This document shows positions 5,417-5,534 of a DNA stretch of 5,534 nucleotides, piece by piece (the first letter of the stretch is position 1; each line of letters begins with the position of its first letter). The DNA comes from Planctomycetota bacterium (lineage in GTDB: Bacteria; Planctomycetota; Planctomycetia; Isosphaerales; Isosphaeraceae). The notes beneath the pieces are model-generated. The model was given only the letters and a program-made list of their open reading frames with translations, did no database searches and was not told where the DNA came from. The position numbers were made by a program, and so were the translations under genes. Location of the stretch: contig JAKBCQ010000239.1 in assembly GCA_021807585.1 (NCBI GenBank), positions 1-5,534 on the forward strand, given 5' to 3'.

Positions 5417-5534
5417 GACGACACGAATTCCACTTACAAAGAGTGTTATCGTCCCAACGGAAGCGCCGCGTTTAAGCAATGATTGGGAAAATCGCGATAA
5501 ACCGATTCAATCGATCGAGACGACGCGTACCGAC

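Noticed and set aside
5420..5534. Promoter for the channel transcript
   Set aside because: TTGAAT, TTGCTT and GATAAC elements occur on the - strand, but no pair has acceptable hexamers at 16-18 nt spacing, so no promoter is called.

Overview
The window is GC-rich DNA that looks planctomycetal, most likely from the Isosphaeraceae or a relative. This is an inference from gene content; no marker gene is present. The main evidence is the + strand gene. Its N-terminus is a basic stretch followed by an LExRxLM/LL-type tag, its middle carries a dockerin-like pair of calcium-loop motifs, and no classical hydrophobic signal peptide is visible. That combination is common in planctomycete secreted proteins. 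The two - strand genes have the long proline/alanine-rich linkers and the 'W-x-L-x-NLG-x-GN' form of TolC-like proteins that I associate with this phylum.

Layout. Positions 1-212 are a leader with an AT-rich inverted repeat and a strong Shine-Dalgarno (SD) sequence. A secreted dockerin-like protein follows at 213-1133 on +. The convergent gap 1134-1256 holds one long perfect hairpin that probably ends transcription from both sides. On the - strand, two tandem paralogous genes for TolC-family outer-membrane efflux channel proteins follow each other. The first in transcription order is 3426-5369 (647 aa) and the second is 1257-3368 (703 aa, a predicted lipoprotein). The 57-nt spacer between them shows no terminator, so they probably form one transcript. 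Positions 5370-5534 are the leader of that transcript, with a GC-only hairpin and a good SD. I found no promoter there that I can defend.

How the genes work together. The two channel proteins would supply trimeric exit ducts through the outer membrane for a tripartite exporter. No periplasmic adaptor (HlyD/MFP) and no inner-membrane pump (RND, ABC or MFS) is present; if dedicated partners exist they lie upstream of position 5534 on the - strand or elsewhere in the genome. The + strand gene is transcribed towards the channel genes and shows no functional link to them.

Most notable observations: two different outer-membrane factors in tandem without visible partners; a ten-cytosine run near the 3' end of the first channel gene, where loss of one base would extend the reading frame so that its stop overlaps the start codon of the second channel gene; a duplicated GPLTGPIAL element and an AT-rich, rare-codon patch in the linker of the second channel protein; and a glycine-rich block nearly identical between two otherwise diverged channels. 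I see no mobile element, CRISPR array, RNA gene or clearly new system.
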